The notes under the pieces were generated by a model. The model saw only the letters and a list, made by a program, of their open reading frames with translations. It searched no databases and had not been told where the DNA came from. Shown here piece by piece: positions 1 through 7,165 of a stretch of 26,167 nt of DNA (the first letter of the stretch is position 1; each line of letters starts with the position of its first letter). The stretch is from positions 1 through 26,167 of the forward strand of contig JAKBJA010000068.1 of assembly GCA_021836225.1 (NCBI GenBank), read 5' to 3'. Both the position numbers and the translations under genes were made by a program. The DNA is from Pseudomonadota bacterium. Lineage in GTDB: Bacteria > Pseudomonadota > Gammaproteobacteria > Burkholderiales > Thiobacillaceae.

Positions 1-219
1 CACGCCATCGCCGGCCAGCAAAAAGTCGTCGCCGACGCCAGGCAGCGGATTGCCCAGGCGCGCGCCGCCTGGCAGGCCTGCGAGCAGAAGAAAATGTCCT
101 TCGTCACGCTGGCAGACCGCGCAAGCAAGGAAAGCACGCGCCGCGAGCTGTGGCTGGACCAGAAGCAGAACGACGAACACGCCGCCCGGCGCGCACTGCA
201 CAAACGAAATCCTTCCTGA
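1..219 (+). CDS. fliJ: FliJ, flagellar export chaperone/ATPase stalk protein (3' end only)
   Basis: The window opens inside this gene in frame 1; 72 codons and a TGA stop are present. The visible part is a charged, Gln/Ala/Arg-rich helix with no hydrophobic segment, running from HAIAGQQKVV to the terminal RNPS, as expected for the C-terminal coiled coil of FliJ. FliJ is the central stalk of the FliI ATPase ring and helps deliver substrates to the export gate. The identification rests mainly on position, because fliJ normally precedes fliK in beta- and gammaproteobacterial flagellar operons, and on the coiled-coil composition. The motif WQACEQKKMSFVTLADR is compatible with FliJ but is not diagnostic. 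fliK starts 15 bases after the stop, so the two are almost certainly co-transcribed. Confidence 0.75.
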   Translation, partial: HAIAGQQKVVADARQRIAQARAAWQACEQKKMSFVTLADRASKESTRRELWLDQKQNDEHAARRALHKRNPS

Positions 220-234
220 GACAGGACAGACACC

Positions 235-1389
235 ATGAACGCGACCCCCATGAACATCAATCCGGCCAATGCCGCTCAGACGCAGCCCGCTGCCGGCAAG
301 CTGCAGGATTCCGCCGCGCCGGAGACGCCGTTCAGCGAGGTCCTGTCCAGCGAGATGGCACAGAACCGGCGCAACAGCAGCGCAGCCAAGGAAAGCGCGG
401 GCGCGGATACCGGCACAGACGCCGCATCGCAGGCCGGCGGACCGACTGAGGCCGGCGCGAGTTCGGCCGCCACAGCCGCCGTGACGGAAGCCGAGGAATC
501 CACGGGAGATTCGCTGGCCCTGCCGCTGGCTGAAAACGCCGCGCTGGTGCCGGAGGCCCTGCTTGCACTCGGGATCAGCCCGGACCCGCTGAAGCCGGCA
601 CCTGCCGGAATGGAAGGCGTTGTCACAGAGGAGGCTCCCGAACTGCTCGCGAACATCCTGCCCTTCCAGCATGAACGCAAAGGACGGGCGCCGCTCGCCC
701 AGCAGGCCGAACAACACGCCGACAAAGCGCGCACACCCCAGAAGGCCGACCCCGCGCTGTCGGCCAAGGCGGATGTTCAGGCAGCAAAGGAGGCAGCCAC
801 AGCCACGGCCTTTTCAGGCCAGCTGGCGGCAGCCCGCCAGGCCGAAGCCATCAAGACGCGGGAATTCGTGTCGGAACTCATGAGCAACCCCGCCATGCGC
901 CCCGCCGCGCAGGCACCGCTTGAAACCCTGAACACGCCGAATGACGTTGCGGCGCCCCGCCTGGCCCCCACGGTGGGCACGACGGCCTGGACCCAGGCAC
1001 TGGGCGAAAAAATCGTGTGGATGACGGCCGGCGCCCAGCAATCGGCGACGCTCACGCTCAACCCTCCCAACATGGGCCCGCTGCAGATTGTGCTGAACGT
1101 GTCGAACGAGCAGGCCACGGCCAGTTTTTTCTCGGCCCAGCCCGAGGTTCGCCAGGCGCTGGAAGCCGCCTTCCCCAGGCTGCGGGAAATGATGAACGAG
1201 GCTGGCATCCAGCTGGGGCAGGCGACGGTGAGCGCGGATACGCCGCAGCAGAACGACGCGTCGGACCGCCAGGCGCAACGGGCCACGGTGCCGTTCCCCG
1301 GCGCTGACGAGGCCATTGCGGCCGGTCTGCAGAGCGCCCATGAACCCGTCCAGCGATCCGGCCGGGGCCTGATCGACACCTTCGCCTGA
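235..1389 (+). CDS. fliK: FliK, flagellar hook-length control protein
   Basis: This is a 384-residue protein with the usual two-part FliK layout. Roughly residues 1-240 form a low-complexity, Ala/Glu/Pro/Gln-rich, probably disordered ruler region. A folded C-terminal Flg_hook domain follows at about 245-340, with the family signature LNPPNMGPLQIVLNVSNEQA and the downstream FFSAQPEVRQALEAAFPRLREMM helix. FliK is secreted during hook assembly; its ruler measures the hook, and its C-terminal domain contacts FlhB to switch export from rod/hook to filament substrates. The ATG at 235 is preceded by an AGGA about 10 bases upstream; an in-frame ATG at 250 is an alternative. The family is poorly conserved outside the C-terminal domain, so the call depends on that domain plus context between fliJ and fliL. 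Confidence 0.9.
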   Translation: MNATPMNINPANAAQTQPAAGKLQDSAAPETPFSEVLSSEMAQNRRNSSAAKESAGADTGTDAASQAGGPTEAGASSAATAAVTEAEESTGDSLALPLAENAALVPEALLALGISPDPLKPAPAGMEGVVTEEAPELLANILPFQHERKGRAPLAQQAEQHADKARTPQKADPALSAKADVQAAKEAATATAFSGQLAAARQAEAIKTREFVSELMSNPAMRPAAQAPLETLNTPNDVAAPRLAPTVGTTAWTQALGEKIVWMTAGAQQSATLTLNPPNMGPLQIVLNVSNEQATASFFSAQPEVRQALEAAFPRLREMMNEAGIQLGQATVSADTPQQNDASDRQAQRATVPFPGADEAIAAGLQSAHEPVQRSGRGLIDTFA

Positions 1390-1519
1390 GACGGTCCGCC
1401 CACCTGTTTTGAACGATATGCGTGCCTTTTCCCCCTCTATTTGCAGCATCGAAGGCGCGCGTTTTTTTCAATAATGACAAACATCTGCACACCACTTTCC
1501 ATGTAGAGGAACCGTATCG
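1390..1519 (+). other. fliK-fliL intergenic gap
   Basis: This 130-base spacer is the first break in an otherwise compact operon. It contains a GC-rich patch followed by seven T residues near 1463-1469, but no matching left arm for a terminator stem was found. I could not find a convincing sigma-70, sigma-54 or sigma-28 promoter by eye. The last bases hold AGAGGAA, the ribosome binding site of fliL. Confidence 0.4.
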
Positions 1520-2017
1520 ATGGCCACACCTGCCGAACCTGTCGAAATTGACGAGGCCGCGGAAGCCGCTCCCGCCGGGAAGCCGAAGAAAAAGCTGTTC
1601 GTCATCCTCGGCGCGCTCGTGCTTTTGCTGGGCGGCGGCGGTGCGGCTGCCTGGTATTTCACCCAGGGCAGTGATACCTCCAAGAAAGCGAAGGTCGAAC
1701 CGGCAAAAGTGCCTGTTTTCCTGCCGCTCGAAACCTTCACCGTCAACCTTCAGGATGGCGAGCAGTATCTGCAGATCGACATCACGCTGCAGGTGCTCGA
1801 CCTGGCACAGGTGGAGGCCATCAAGCTGCACATGCCGCGTGTTCGCAGCCGCCTGCTGACCCTGCTCTCCGGCAAGCACGCCGACGAACTGGCCACTGCC
1901 GAGGACAAGAAAAAACTCGCGCAGGAAATCCAGGCGCAGATCAACCTGCCGTTTTATGCCGATGGCAAGCCCCAGCAGGTCGACGACGTCCTGTTCACCT
2001 CATTCGTGATCCAGTAA
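1520..2017 (+). CDS. fliL: FliL, flagellar basal-body-associated stator protein
   Basis: This is a 165-residue bitopic membrane protein. A short acidic cytoplasmic N-terminus ends in the basic stretch KPKKK, a single transmembrane helix lies at about 25-47 (LFVILGALVLLLGGGGAAAW), and a periplasmic FliL domain begins with the characteristic FLPLETFTVNLQDGEQYLQIDITLQV pattern, given here only as a family pattern around residues 67-95. The end of the domain, VDDVLFTSFVIQ, matches the usual FliL C-terminus. FliL surrounds or assists the MotAB stator at the motor. The ATG at 1520 has the ribosome binding site AGAGGAA eight bases upstream. Length is typical. It is the last gene before the structured gap upstream of fliM. 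Confidence 0.93.
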   Translation: MATPAEPVEIDEAAEAAPAGKPKKKLFVILGALVLLLGGGGAAAWYFTQGSDTSKKAKVEPAKVPVFLPLETFTVNLQDGEQYLQIDITLQVLDLAQVEAIKLHMPRVRSRLLTLLSGKHADELATAEDKKKLAQEIQAQINLPFYADGKPQQVDDVLFTSFVIQ

Positions 2018-2028
2018 GGGGCCTGTAA

Positions 2029-2181
2029 ATGAACAACCTGGACAATTATGGGTGTGCTGGCGGGGCGCGATGCAAGGCGCCTGGCGCGCCGCATGGCCAT
2101 TCCATGCAAGTGACGGGCAACGCCGCAGCGTGCCTTGCCAGCGCAGCCAGAATGTTCTTGTTGTTTGTTTGCAGGCCCTAA
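2029..2181 (+). CDS. Possible 50-codon small ORF between fliL and fliM
   Basis: An ATG at 2029 is preceded by AAGGGG with 7-base spacing, a better ribosome binding site than that of fliM. The frame stays open for 50 codons (start MNNLDNYGCAGGARCKAPG, end MFLLFVCRP) and stops at 2179-2181, four bases before the fliM ATG. Translation through it would open the stem-loop at 2054-2144 and could couple to fliM, whose own ribosome binding site is weak. The peptide resembles no family I know. Its Cys/Gly/Ala-rich composition is what a GC-rich repeat would give by chance, so it may be non-coding sequence that happens to be open, or a leader peptide. Confidence 0.3.
   Translation: MNNLDNYGCAGGARCKAPGAPHGHSMQVTGNAAACLASAARMFLLFVCRP
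2054..2144 (+). repeat. Strong imperfect inverted repeat / RNA stem-loop in fliL-fliM gap
   Basis: Bases 2054-2073 pair with 2125-2144 with a single mismatch (A2070 against G2128). Four of the pairs are G:T, which are wobble pairs in a + strand RNA and would be A:C mismatches in a - strand RNA. After a two-base bulge (2074-2075), 2076-2079 pair with 2121-2124. A second hairpin sits inside: GCATGG (2091-2096) with CCATGC (2102-2107) around a five-base loop. The pattern suits either a structured leader of fliM mRNA or a dispersed REP/MITE-like intergenic element. There is no U-tract, so it is not a standard terminator. Confidence 0.6.
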
Positions 2182-2185
2182 GTTT

Positions 2186-3190
2186 ATGGCCGACAATTTT
2201 CTCTCGCAGGATGAAGTCGACGCGCTGCTGAAGGGCGTGACCGGTGAAGCCGACGAGGCGCCGGCCGAATCGAACGACCCCACGGAAGTACGTTCCTACA
2301 ACCTGGCCACGCAGGAACGCATCGTGCGCGGCCGCATGCCGACGCTCGAGATCATCAACGAGCGTTTTGCGCGCCTGCTGCGGATCGGCCTCTACAACTT
2401 CCTGCGGCGCGGGGTGGAAATCTCGGTCGGACCGGTGCGGGTGTCGAAGTACAGCGAGTTCATCCGCAACCTGGTGGTGCCCACCAACCTCAACCTGGTG
2501 CAGTTCAAGCCGCTGCGCGGCACCGCGCTGATGATCTTCAACCCCGACCTGGTCTTCCTGATGGTCGACAACCTGTTCGGCGGCGACGGGCGCTTCCACA
2601 CCCGCGTCGAGGGTCGCGACTTCACCCAGACCGAACACCGCATCATCCAGCGCGTTCTCAATATCGTGTTCGAGGCCTACTCGAAGTCCTGGGAACCGGT
2701 CTATCCGATCGAATTCGAGTTCATCCGCTCGGAAATGAATACCCAGTTCGCCAACATCGCCACCCCCAACGAAGTGGTGGTCGCGGTCACCTTTGCCATC
2801 GAGCTCGGCCAGATCAGCGGCGAAATGCATTTCTGCATGCCCTATTCGATGATCGAGCCGATCAAGGATCTGCTGACCAGCAGCCTGCAGGCGGAAAACC
2901 TGGAAGTCGACAAGCGCTGGATCCGCATGATGCGGCAGCAGATCCAGCTGGCTGAAGTCGAGATCGTCGCCGATCTGGGCACGGCCGCGATCAGCCTGCG
3001 CGACATCGTCGACATGAAGGTGGGCGACATCATTCCGCTCGACATCCCGAAAACCATCGAGGCCAAGGTGGACGGCGTTCCGGTGATGGAATGCGCCTAC
3101 GGAAAATTCAACGGCCAATACACGCTGCGCGTCGAGAAACTGCTGTCAACCAGCGCGAGCGACACGCAAACAGGAGACCAACATGTCTGA
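2186..3190 (+). CDS. fliM: FliM, flagellar motor switch protein
   Basis: The protein has 334 residues from the ATG at 2186. An in-frame TTG at 2135 would add 17 unrelated residues, and the canonical N-terminus is MADNFLSQDEVDALLKG. That segment, LSQDEVDALL, is the CheY-P binding peptide of FliM. It is followed by the middle FliG/CheC-like domain (about 45-230) containing the GGDGRF and TEHRIIQRVLN motifs, and a C-terminal SpoA domain (about 245-325) that pairs with FliN. FliM forms the C-ring with FliG and FliN and reverses or brakes the motor when CheY-P binds. The ribosome binding site is weak (GCAGG about 12 bases upstream), which fits translational coupling or regulation by the element in front of it. 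fliN starts inside the last codons of fliM. Confidence 0.97.
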   Translation: MADNFLSQDEVDALLKGVTGEADEAPAESNDPTEVRSYNLATQERIVRGRMPTLEIINERFARLLRIGLYNFLRRGVEISVGPVRVSKYSEFIRNLVVPTNLNLVQFKPLRGTALMIFNPDLVFLMVDNLFGGDGRFHTRVEGRDFTQTEHRIIQRVLNIVFEAYSKSWEPVYPIEFEFIRSEMNTQFANIATPNEVVVAVTFAIELGQISGEMHFCMPYSMIEPIKDLLTSSLQAENLEVDKRWIRMMRQQIQLAEVEIVADLGTAAISLRDIVDMKVGDIIPLDIPKTIEAKVDGVPVMECAYGKFNGQYTLRVEKLLSTSASDTQTGDQHV

Positions 3191-3581
3191 AGACATCACC
3201 CAAACCATCGCCGAAGACGACTGGGCGGCCGCCATGGCCGAACAGGCGACCCCTGCCGTCACGGCAAGCCCTGCCCAATTCCAGGAACTGTCCGGAACCG
3301 CGGCATCCGGCGGCCTTGCCAAGGATATCGATTTCATCCTCGACATCCCGGTGCTGATGACCGTGGAGCTGGGGCGCACCAAGATTTCGATCAAGAACCT
3401 GCTGCAACTGGCGCAGGGATCGGTGGTCGAGCTCGACGGCCTGGCGGGCGAACCGATGGACGTGCTGGTCAACGGCTGCCTCATCGCGCAGGGCGAAGTG
3501 GTGGTGGTGAACGACAAGTTCGGCGTGCGCCTGACCGACATCATCACGCCCGCCGAGCGGATCCGGAAGCTCAACAAATGA
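3183..3581 (+). CDS. fliN: FliN, flagellar motor switch protein
   Basis: A 132-residue protein with a variable acidic N-terminus (about 1-45) and a C-terminal SpoA domain. The domain holds the family signature DIPVLMTVELGRTKISIKNL, then LAQGSVVELD, EPMDVLVNG and the end KFGVRLTDIITPAERIRKLN. It packs with FliM at the base of the C-ring and also docks the FliH-FliI export ATPase complex. The ATG overlaps the fliM stop by 8 bases and has a good ribosome binding site (AGGAG within CAGGAGACC). The FliN stop overlaps the fliO start by 4 bases (ATGA). Overlaps on both sides imply coupled translation and a fixed stoichiometry for C-ring and export-gate genes. Confidence 0.96.
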   Translation: MSEDITQTIAEDDWAAAMAEQATPAVTASPAQFQELSGTAASGGLAKDIDFILDIPVLMTVELGRTKISIKNLLQLAQGSVVELDGLAGEPMDVLVNGCLIAQGEVVVVNDKFGVRLTDIITPAERIRKLNK

Positions 3582-4003
3582 AGCGGATCGCTGCATGGGT
3601 GCTGCTGAGCCTGCCGCTGCTGGCGCACGCGGCCGGCACGCCGGACGCCACGCCTGCCCCCGCCGTCTCCGCCGCCGGCAGCCTGCTGCAGGTCTTCATC
3701 GGCCTGGTGGCCGTGCTGCTGCTGATCGCCGCGACCGCCTGGGTCGCCAAGCGCTTCGGCGTTGCACAAGGCAGTTCGTCCAGCCTGCTGCACGTGGTCA
3801 GCAGCGCGTCCGTCGGCACGCGCGAACGCGTCGTGGTGGTGGAAGTGGGGGAATCCTGGCTGGTGGTGGGCGTGGCCCCCGGCAGCGTCAATGCGCTGAT
3901 GACCCTGCCGCGCGGCGAAATCAAGTCGCCGGCCGCGCACGGTCTCAATGCCAGCTTTGCTGCGCGCCTGCACCAGATGATCGAGAAACGTCGTGACAAA
4001 TAA
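3578..4003 (+). CDS. fliO: FliO, flagellar export gate assembly protein
   Basis: The protein has 141 residues: a Sec-type signal or N-terminal hydrophobic segment (1-19, ending LLAHAAG), a low-complexity Ala/Pro linker, one transmembrane helix at about 36-58 ([20 protein letters not shown]), and a small cytoplasmic FliO/SpoVAE-type domain with the motif [20 protein letters not shown]. FliO is not part of the finished gate but stabilises FliP during assembly of the FliP5FliQ4FliR1 complex. The start overlaps the fliN stop (ATGA) and the end overlaps the fliP GTG by 11 bases. The sequence is poorly conserved in the family, but topology and position make the call safe. Confidence 0.92.
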   Translation: MKRIAAWVLLSLPLLAHAAGTPDATPAPAVSAAGSLLQVFIGLVAVLLLIAATAWVAKRFGVAQGSSSSLLHVVSSASVGTRERVVVVEVGESWLVVGVAPGSVNALMTLPRGEIKSPAAHGLNASFAARLHQMIEKRRDK

Positions 4004-4754
4004 GCAGCTGCCACGCGCGATCAAAGCCATCTTCATACTGCTCGCGCTGCTGCTGCCGTCGCTGGCACTGGCCCAGGGTGCGGGTCTGCCTGCATTCACC
4101 AGCACGCCGGGCGCAGGCGGCGGCCAGACCTACACCCTCAGCCTGCAAACCCTGCTGCTGCTGACCTCGCTGTCGTTCCTGCCGGCCGCGCTGCTGATGA
4201 TGACGAGCTTCACCCGCATCATCATCGTGCTGTCGCTGCTGCGGATGGCGCTCGGCACCCAGTCGACCCCGCCCAACCAGGTGCTGATCGGGCTGTCGCT
4301 GTTTCTGACGCTGTTCGTGATGGGGCCGACGTTCGACAAGATCTACGTCGAGGCCTACCAGCCGCTGTCGGAAAACCGCATCCAGATGCAGGAGGCGCTG
4401 GACAAGGGGGCGGGCCCGCTGCGTGCCTTCATGCTGAAGCAGACGCGAGAAACCGATCTTGCGCTGTTCGTGAAAATGTCCGGCTCGGCCCCGTTGAAAA
4501 CGGCCGCCGACATCCCGATGCGCGTGCTGATCCCCGCCTACATCACCAGCGAACTGAAGACCGCCTTCCAGATCGGCTTTGCGGTATTCATCCCGTTTCT
4601 CATCATCGACATGGTCGTCGCCAGCATCCTGATGGCGATGGGCATGATGATGGTGTCGCCCGCGATCGTCGCCCTGCCCTTCAAGATCATCCTGTTCGTG
4701 CTGGTCGACGGCTGGAATCTGCTGCTGGGCTCGCTGGCGCAAAGCTTTTACTGA
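3993..4754 (+). CDS. fliP: FliP, flagellar type III export gate protein
   Basis: This 253-residue polytopic protein has a cleavable signal peptide (about 1-28, ending SLALAQG), which is typical of FliP and unusual among gate components. It is followed by transmembrane segments around 48-68, 85-108, 188-212 and 215-245. Conserved signatures are visible: [16 protein letters not shown], the [11 protein letters not shown] loop, and MGMMMVSPA, the methionine-rich gasket that seals the closed export pore. Five FliP subunits form the pore of the gate. The start is GTG at 3993, inside the fliO reading frame; there is no ATG that would preserve the signal peptide. fliQ follows after 12 bases. Confidence 0.97.
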   Translation: MTNKQLPRAIKAIFILLALLLPSLALAQGAGLPAFTSTPGAGGGQTYTLSLQTLLLLTSLSFLPAALLMMTSFTRIIIVLSLLRMALGTQSTPPNQVLIGLSLFLTLFVMGPTFDKIYVEAYQPLSENRIQMQEALDKGAGPLRAFMLKQTRETDLALFVKMSGSAPLKTAADIPMRVLIPAYITSELKTAFQIGFAVFIPFLIIDMVVASILMAMGMMMVSPAIVALPFKIILFVLVDGWNLLLGSLAQSFY

Positions 4755-4766
4755 CGGAGACCCGCC

Positions 4767-5036
4767 ATGACCCCCGAAAGTGTAATGACCATAGGCCGCA
4801 CCGCGCTGGAAATGACCATCCTGGTCTCGGCCCCGGTGCTGCTGGTCACCCTGGTCGTCGGCCTGACCGTGAGCGTGTTCCAGGCCGCCACCCAGATCAA
4901 CGACCCCAGCCTGTCCTTCATTCCCAAGGTGCTGGCGGTGCTCGTCACCTTTGCCCTCGCCGGGCCGTGGATGCTGACCGTGATGACCGACTACATGCGG
5001 CGGGTACTGACCGGCCTGCCCGGCATCATAGGATAG
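4767..5036 (+). CDS. fliQ: FliQ, flagellar type III export gate protein
   Basis: An 89-residue protein made of two long hydrophobic helices (about 16-42 and 54-76) joined by the conserved polar loop FQAATQINDPSLSFIPK. Length and signature match FliQ closely. Four FliQ copies wrap the FliP/FliR core of the export gate in the membrane within the MS ring. The ATG has a GGAG ribosome binding site about 9 bases upstream. The gene sits 12 bases after fliP and 22 bases before fliR, all in one transcription unit. Confidence 0.97.
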   Translation: MTPESVMTIGRTALEMTILVSAPVLLVTLVVGLTVSVFQAATQINDPSLSFIPKVLAVLVTFALAGPWMLTVMTDYMRRVLTGLPGIIG

Positions 5037-5058
5037 GCCTGACGGGCAGCTCCCTTTC

Positions 5059-5844
5059 ATGATCAGCCTCACCGATGCCCAGCTCAATGCCTGGCTGATC
5101 AGCTTCATCTGGCCGCTCACCCGCATACTCGGCCTGATCATGGTGGCGCCGGTGTTCGGCCATCGCGCCGTGCCGGGGCGCGTCAAGATCGGCCTCGGCA
5201 TATTCATCGCCCTGATCATTGCCCCTGCCCTGCCGCCGATGCCCGATGTGGGGCTGGGATCGTGGCACGGCCTGTTCATCTTGGTGCAGCAGCTGCTGAT
5301 CGGCGTGGCGATTGGCTTCATCATGCGCGTCGTTTTCGCCGCGGTCGAAGCCGCGGGCGAAATCGTCGGCCTGCAGATGGGTCTGGGATTTGCGTCCTTC
5401 TTCGACCCGCAAAGCGCCGGTCAGACGCTGGTGCTCGCACGGTTTTTCAACATGCTGGCAGTCCTGGTGTTCCTCGCGGTGAATGCGCACCTGCTGCTGA
5501 TCGGCGTGCTGGTCGACAGCTTCCAGACCCTGCCGATCAGCACGCAGCCGCTGTCTGCCGCGGGGTTCTTCAACGTGGCCGCTTTCGGTTCCACCGTGTT
5601 TGCCGTCGGCCTGCAACTGGCGCTGCCGCTGATCACCATCCTGCTGATGACCAACCTGGCGCTCGGCATCCTCACGCGCTCGGCGCCCCAGCTCAACATC
5701 TTCGCGATCGGTTTCCCCATCACCCTGGGGGTGGGGCTGATCGTGCTGGACCTCACCCTGCCCTTTTTCGCGCCACAGCTTGAGCAGATGATCCAGAACG
5801 GCTTCGACGCCACGTCCACGGTGATCCGGACGTTACGGTCTTAG
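5059..5844 (+). CDS. fliR: FliR, flagellar type III export gate protein
   Basis: The protein has 261 residues with about six hydrophobic segments, near 10-32, 42-62, 70-92, 128-152, 178-202 and 212-236. The family signature is in the central loop: EAAGEIVGLQMGLGFASFFDPQSA, described here as positions about 95-118. FliR is the single-copy subunit that completes the FliP5-FliR1 pore and contacts FlhB. The ATG at 5059 gives a typical FliR N-terminus (MISLTDAQLNAWL). No strong ribosome binding site is seen, so coupling from fliQ is likely. This is the last gene of the operon in this window, and it converges on cheZ from the other strand. Confidence 0.96.
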   Translation: MISLTDAQLNAWLISFIWPLTRILGLIMVAPVFGHRAVPGRVKIGLGIFIALIIAPALPPMPDVGLGSWHGLFILVQQLLIGVAIGFIMRVVFAAVEAAGEIVGLQMGLGFASFFDPQSAGQTLVLARFFNMLAVLVFLAVNAHLLLIGVLVDSFQTLPISTQPLSAAGFFNVAAFGSTVFAVGLQLALPLITILLMTNLALGILTRSAPQLNIFAIGFPITLGVGLIVLDLTLPFFAPQLEQMIQNGFDATSTVIRTLRS

Positions 5845-5860
5845 GGCAATGCAGGAGCAA

Positions 5861-5881
5861 GATGCGGGGAAACCCGGCATC
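5861..5881. terminator. Weak hairpin between convergent fliR and cheZ
   Basis: GATGC (5861-5865) pairs with GCATC (5877-5881), and GGG pairs with CCC around a GAAA tetraloop, with one bulged G. It lies 16 bases past the fliR stop and 23 bases past the cheZ stop on the other strand. Neither side has a clean U-tract, so it may be a weak bidirectional terminator or simply an mRNA-end stabilising hairpin. Confidence 0.4.
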
Positions 5882-5904
5882 TCGAATCTTGAGCGGTGAA
5901 ATTT

Positions 5905-6579
5905 TCAGAAGCCGAGGCTGTCGAGCAGATCGTCGACCTGGCTCTGGTCGGACACCACGTCGCTCTTTCGCTCGGGATTGATCTGCGGACCGTTGAGCAG
6001 GCCGCTGCCGGAATCGCGCTTCACCTCGGCCGGCGCATAGTCGATCAGCAGCTGCACCAGCTGCTGCTCCAGATTGTGCGCAAGATCGGTCACCTTGCGG
6101 ATCACCTGGCCGGTGAGATCCTGAAAATCCTGCGCCATCATGATGTCGAGCAGCTGCTGCTTGGTTGCGCTCGTGTCGTTGCGCATGTCGGCCAGGCATT
6201 GCATGGTCATCGTCGCCATGTCGCGGTATTGGGCTTCGGAAAACGGCGCCTTGAAGGTGGCCTGCCAGCCGGCCAGAATCTCGTCGGCGCCCGCATCGAT
6301 GCGTTCCTGCATGGGGATGGCCGCGTCGGTCGCGTTGAGCACCCGCTGCGCAGCCTGCTCGGTCATGCGCGCCACATAGTTCAGGCGCTCGCGCACATCG
6401 GGAATGTCCGCAGTCGCGCGTTGCAGCACCTTGTCGAAACCGAGCTCGCGCAGGTTCTCGTGCAGGGTGCGGGTGATCTGACCGACCCGAGCCAGCATTT
6501 CGTCCGATTCACACCCCTCCAGCGCCGCAGCGCGATGTTCGCCGGTTGCCTCAGCGGAGCTGGCGAATTGCGTTTCCAC
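5905..6579 (-). CDS. cheZ: CheZ, CheY-P phosphatase
   Basis: This 224-residue helical protein is a dimeric four-helix-bundle phosphatase that hydrolyses CheY-P. The catalytic motif QDFQDLTGQVI is intact; D154 and Q158 correspond to the D143/Q147 pair known from E. coli CheZ. The C-terminal tail SQVDDLLDSLGF is the conserved CheY-docking peptide, joined by a proline/charge-rich flexible linker (about 190-210). The start is GTG at 6577-6579, with AGGAG seven bases upstream. It lies one base after the cheY stop, so the pair is translationally coupled. Length is close to the usual 210-240. Confidence 0.96.
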   Translation of the reverse strand: METQFASSAEATGEHRAAALEGCESDEMLARVGQITRTLHENLRELGFDKVLQRATADIPDVRERLNYVARMTEQAAQRVLNATDAAIPMQERIDAGADEILAGWQATFKAPFSEAQYRDMATMTMQCLADMRNDTSATKQQLLDIMMAQDFQDLTGQVIRKVTDLAHNLEQQLVQLLIDYAPAEVKRDSGSGLLNGPQINPERKSDVVSDQSQVDDLLDSLGF

Positions 6580-6580
6580 G

Positions 6581-6979
6581 TCAGGCTCCTGCTTTTTCGA
6601 GTTTTTCGAAGATCTTTGAGAGCTTCTCGTCGAGAGTGGCGGCGGTGAAAGGCTTGACGACGTAGCCGTTGGCCCCGGCCTGGGCCGCGGCGATGATGTT
6701 TTCCTTCTTGGCTTCGGCCGTGACCATCAGCACCGGCAGCTTGGACAGCGCGGCATCGGCCCGGATGTTCTGCAGCATGGTCAGGCCGTCCATGTTCGGC
6801 ATGTTCCAGTCGGACACGACGAAATCGAAGTTTCCTGCGCGCAGCTTGGCCAGCCCGTCCACCCCGTCTTCGGCTTCTTCAACGTTGGAATAACCCAGTT
6901 CCTTGAGCAGATTGCGCACGATGCGGCGCATCGTGGAAAAGTCGTCAACAACCAGAAATTTCGTGTTCGGATCGGCCAT
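6581..6979 (-). CDS. cheY: CheY, chemotaxis response regulator
   Basis: A 132-residue single receiver domain whose numbering matches E. coli CheY exactly: acidic pocket D12/D13, phospho-acceptor D57 ([12 protein letters not shown]), T87, Y106 and K109 (VVKPF). It receives phosphate from CheA and, when phosphorylated, binds the N-terminal peptide of FliM. CheZ is the next gene. The ATG has a GGAG ribosome binding site about 9 bases upstream. A sigma-28 promoter lies 39-64 bases upstream of the start codon, so cheYZ can be transcribed as a late flagellar (class III) unit independently of the longer che operon to the right. Confidence 0.98.
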   Translation of the reverse strand: MADPNTKFLVVDDFSTMRRIVRNLLKELGYSNVEEAEDGVDGLAKLRAGNFDFVVSDWNMPNMDGLTMLQNIRADAALSKLPVLMVTAEAKKENIIAAAQAGANGYVVKPFTAATLDEKLSKIFEKLEKAGA

Positions 6980-7017
6980 GCAGGACTCCAGTGAGGCGGT
7001 TCATTTTGTTAGGGGAT

Positions 7018-7043
7018 TAATCGGCATTCCGGCGTCAAACTTA
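7018..7043 (-). promoter_or_regulatory. FliA (sigma-28) promoter of cheYZ
   Basis: Read on the - strand, the sequence shows TAAGTTT (preceded by T, so TTAAGTTT over the full -35 element), an exactly 11-base spacer, and GCCGATTA. The consensus known from enterobacteria is TAAAGTTT-N11-GCCGATAA, so there is one mismatch in each element. The predicted start point is about 30-35 bases upstream of the cheY ATG, leaving room for the GGAG ribosome binding site. This is the clearest promoter in the window. Confidence 0.85.
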
Positions 7044-7165
7044 AGCTTGGAGATGGGATTCCGGACGGGGCACAGAATGCATGGGGCGCGCTTCCCGTGA
7101 GACGCGTCCGGCATCCGCAGCAGACCGGTTATCACCTGCGATGGCACCGGCTGGCCGGCCCGGTT

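Noticed and set aside
1455..1470. GC-rich patch plus T7 after fliK as a terminator
   Set aside because: No complementary left arm is present, so no stem can form, and the downstream genes belong to the same operon.
2179..2200. TAAGTTT followed by GCCGACAA at the fliM start, resembling a sigma-28 promoter
   Set aside because: The two elements are only three bases apart rather than eleven, and the second one is inside the fliM coding sequence.
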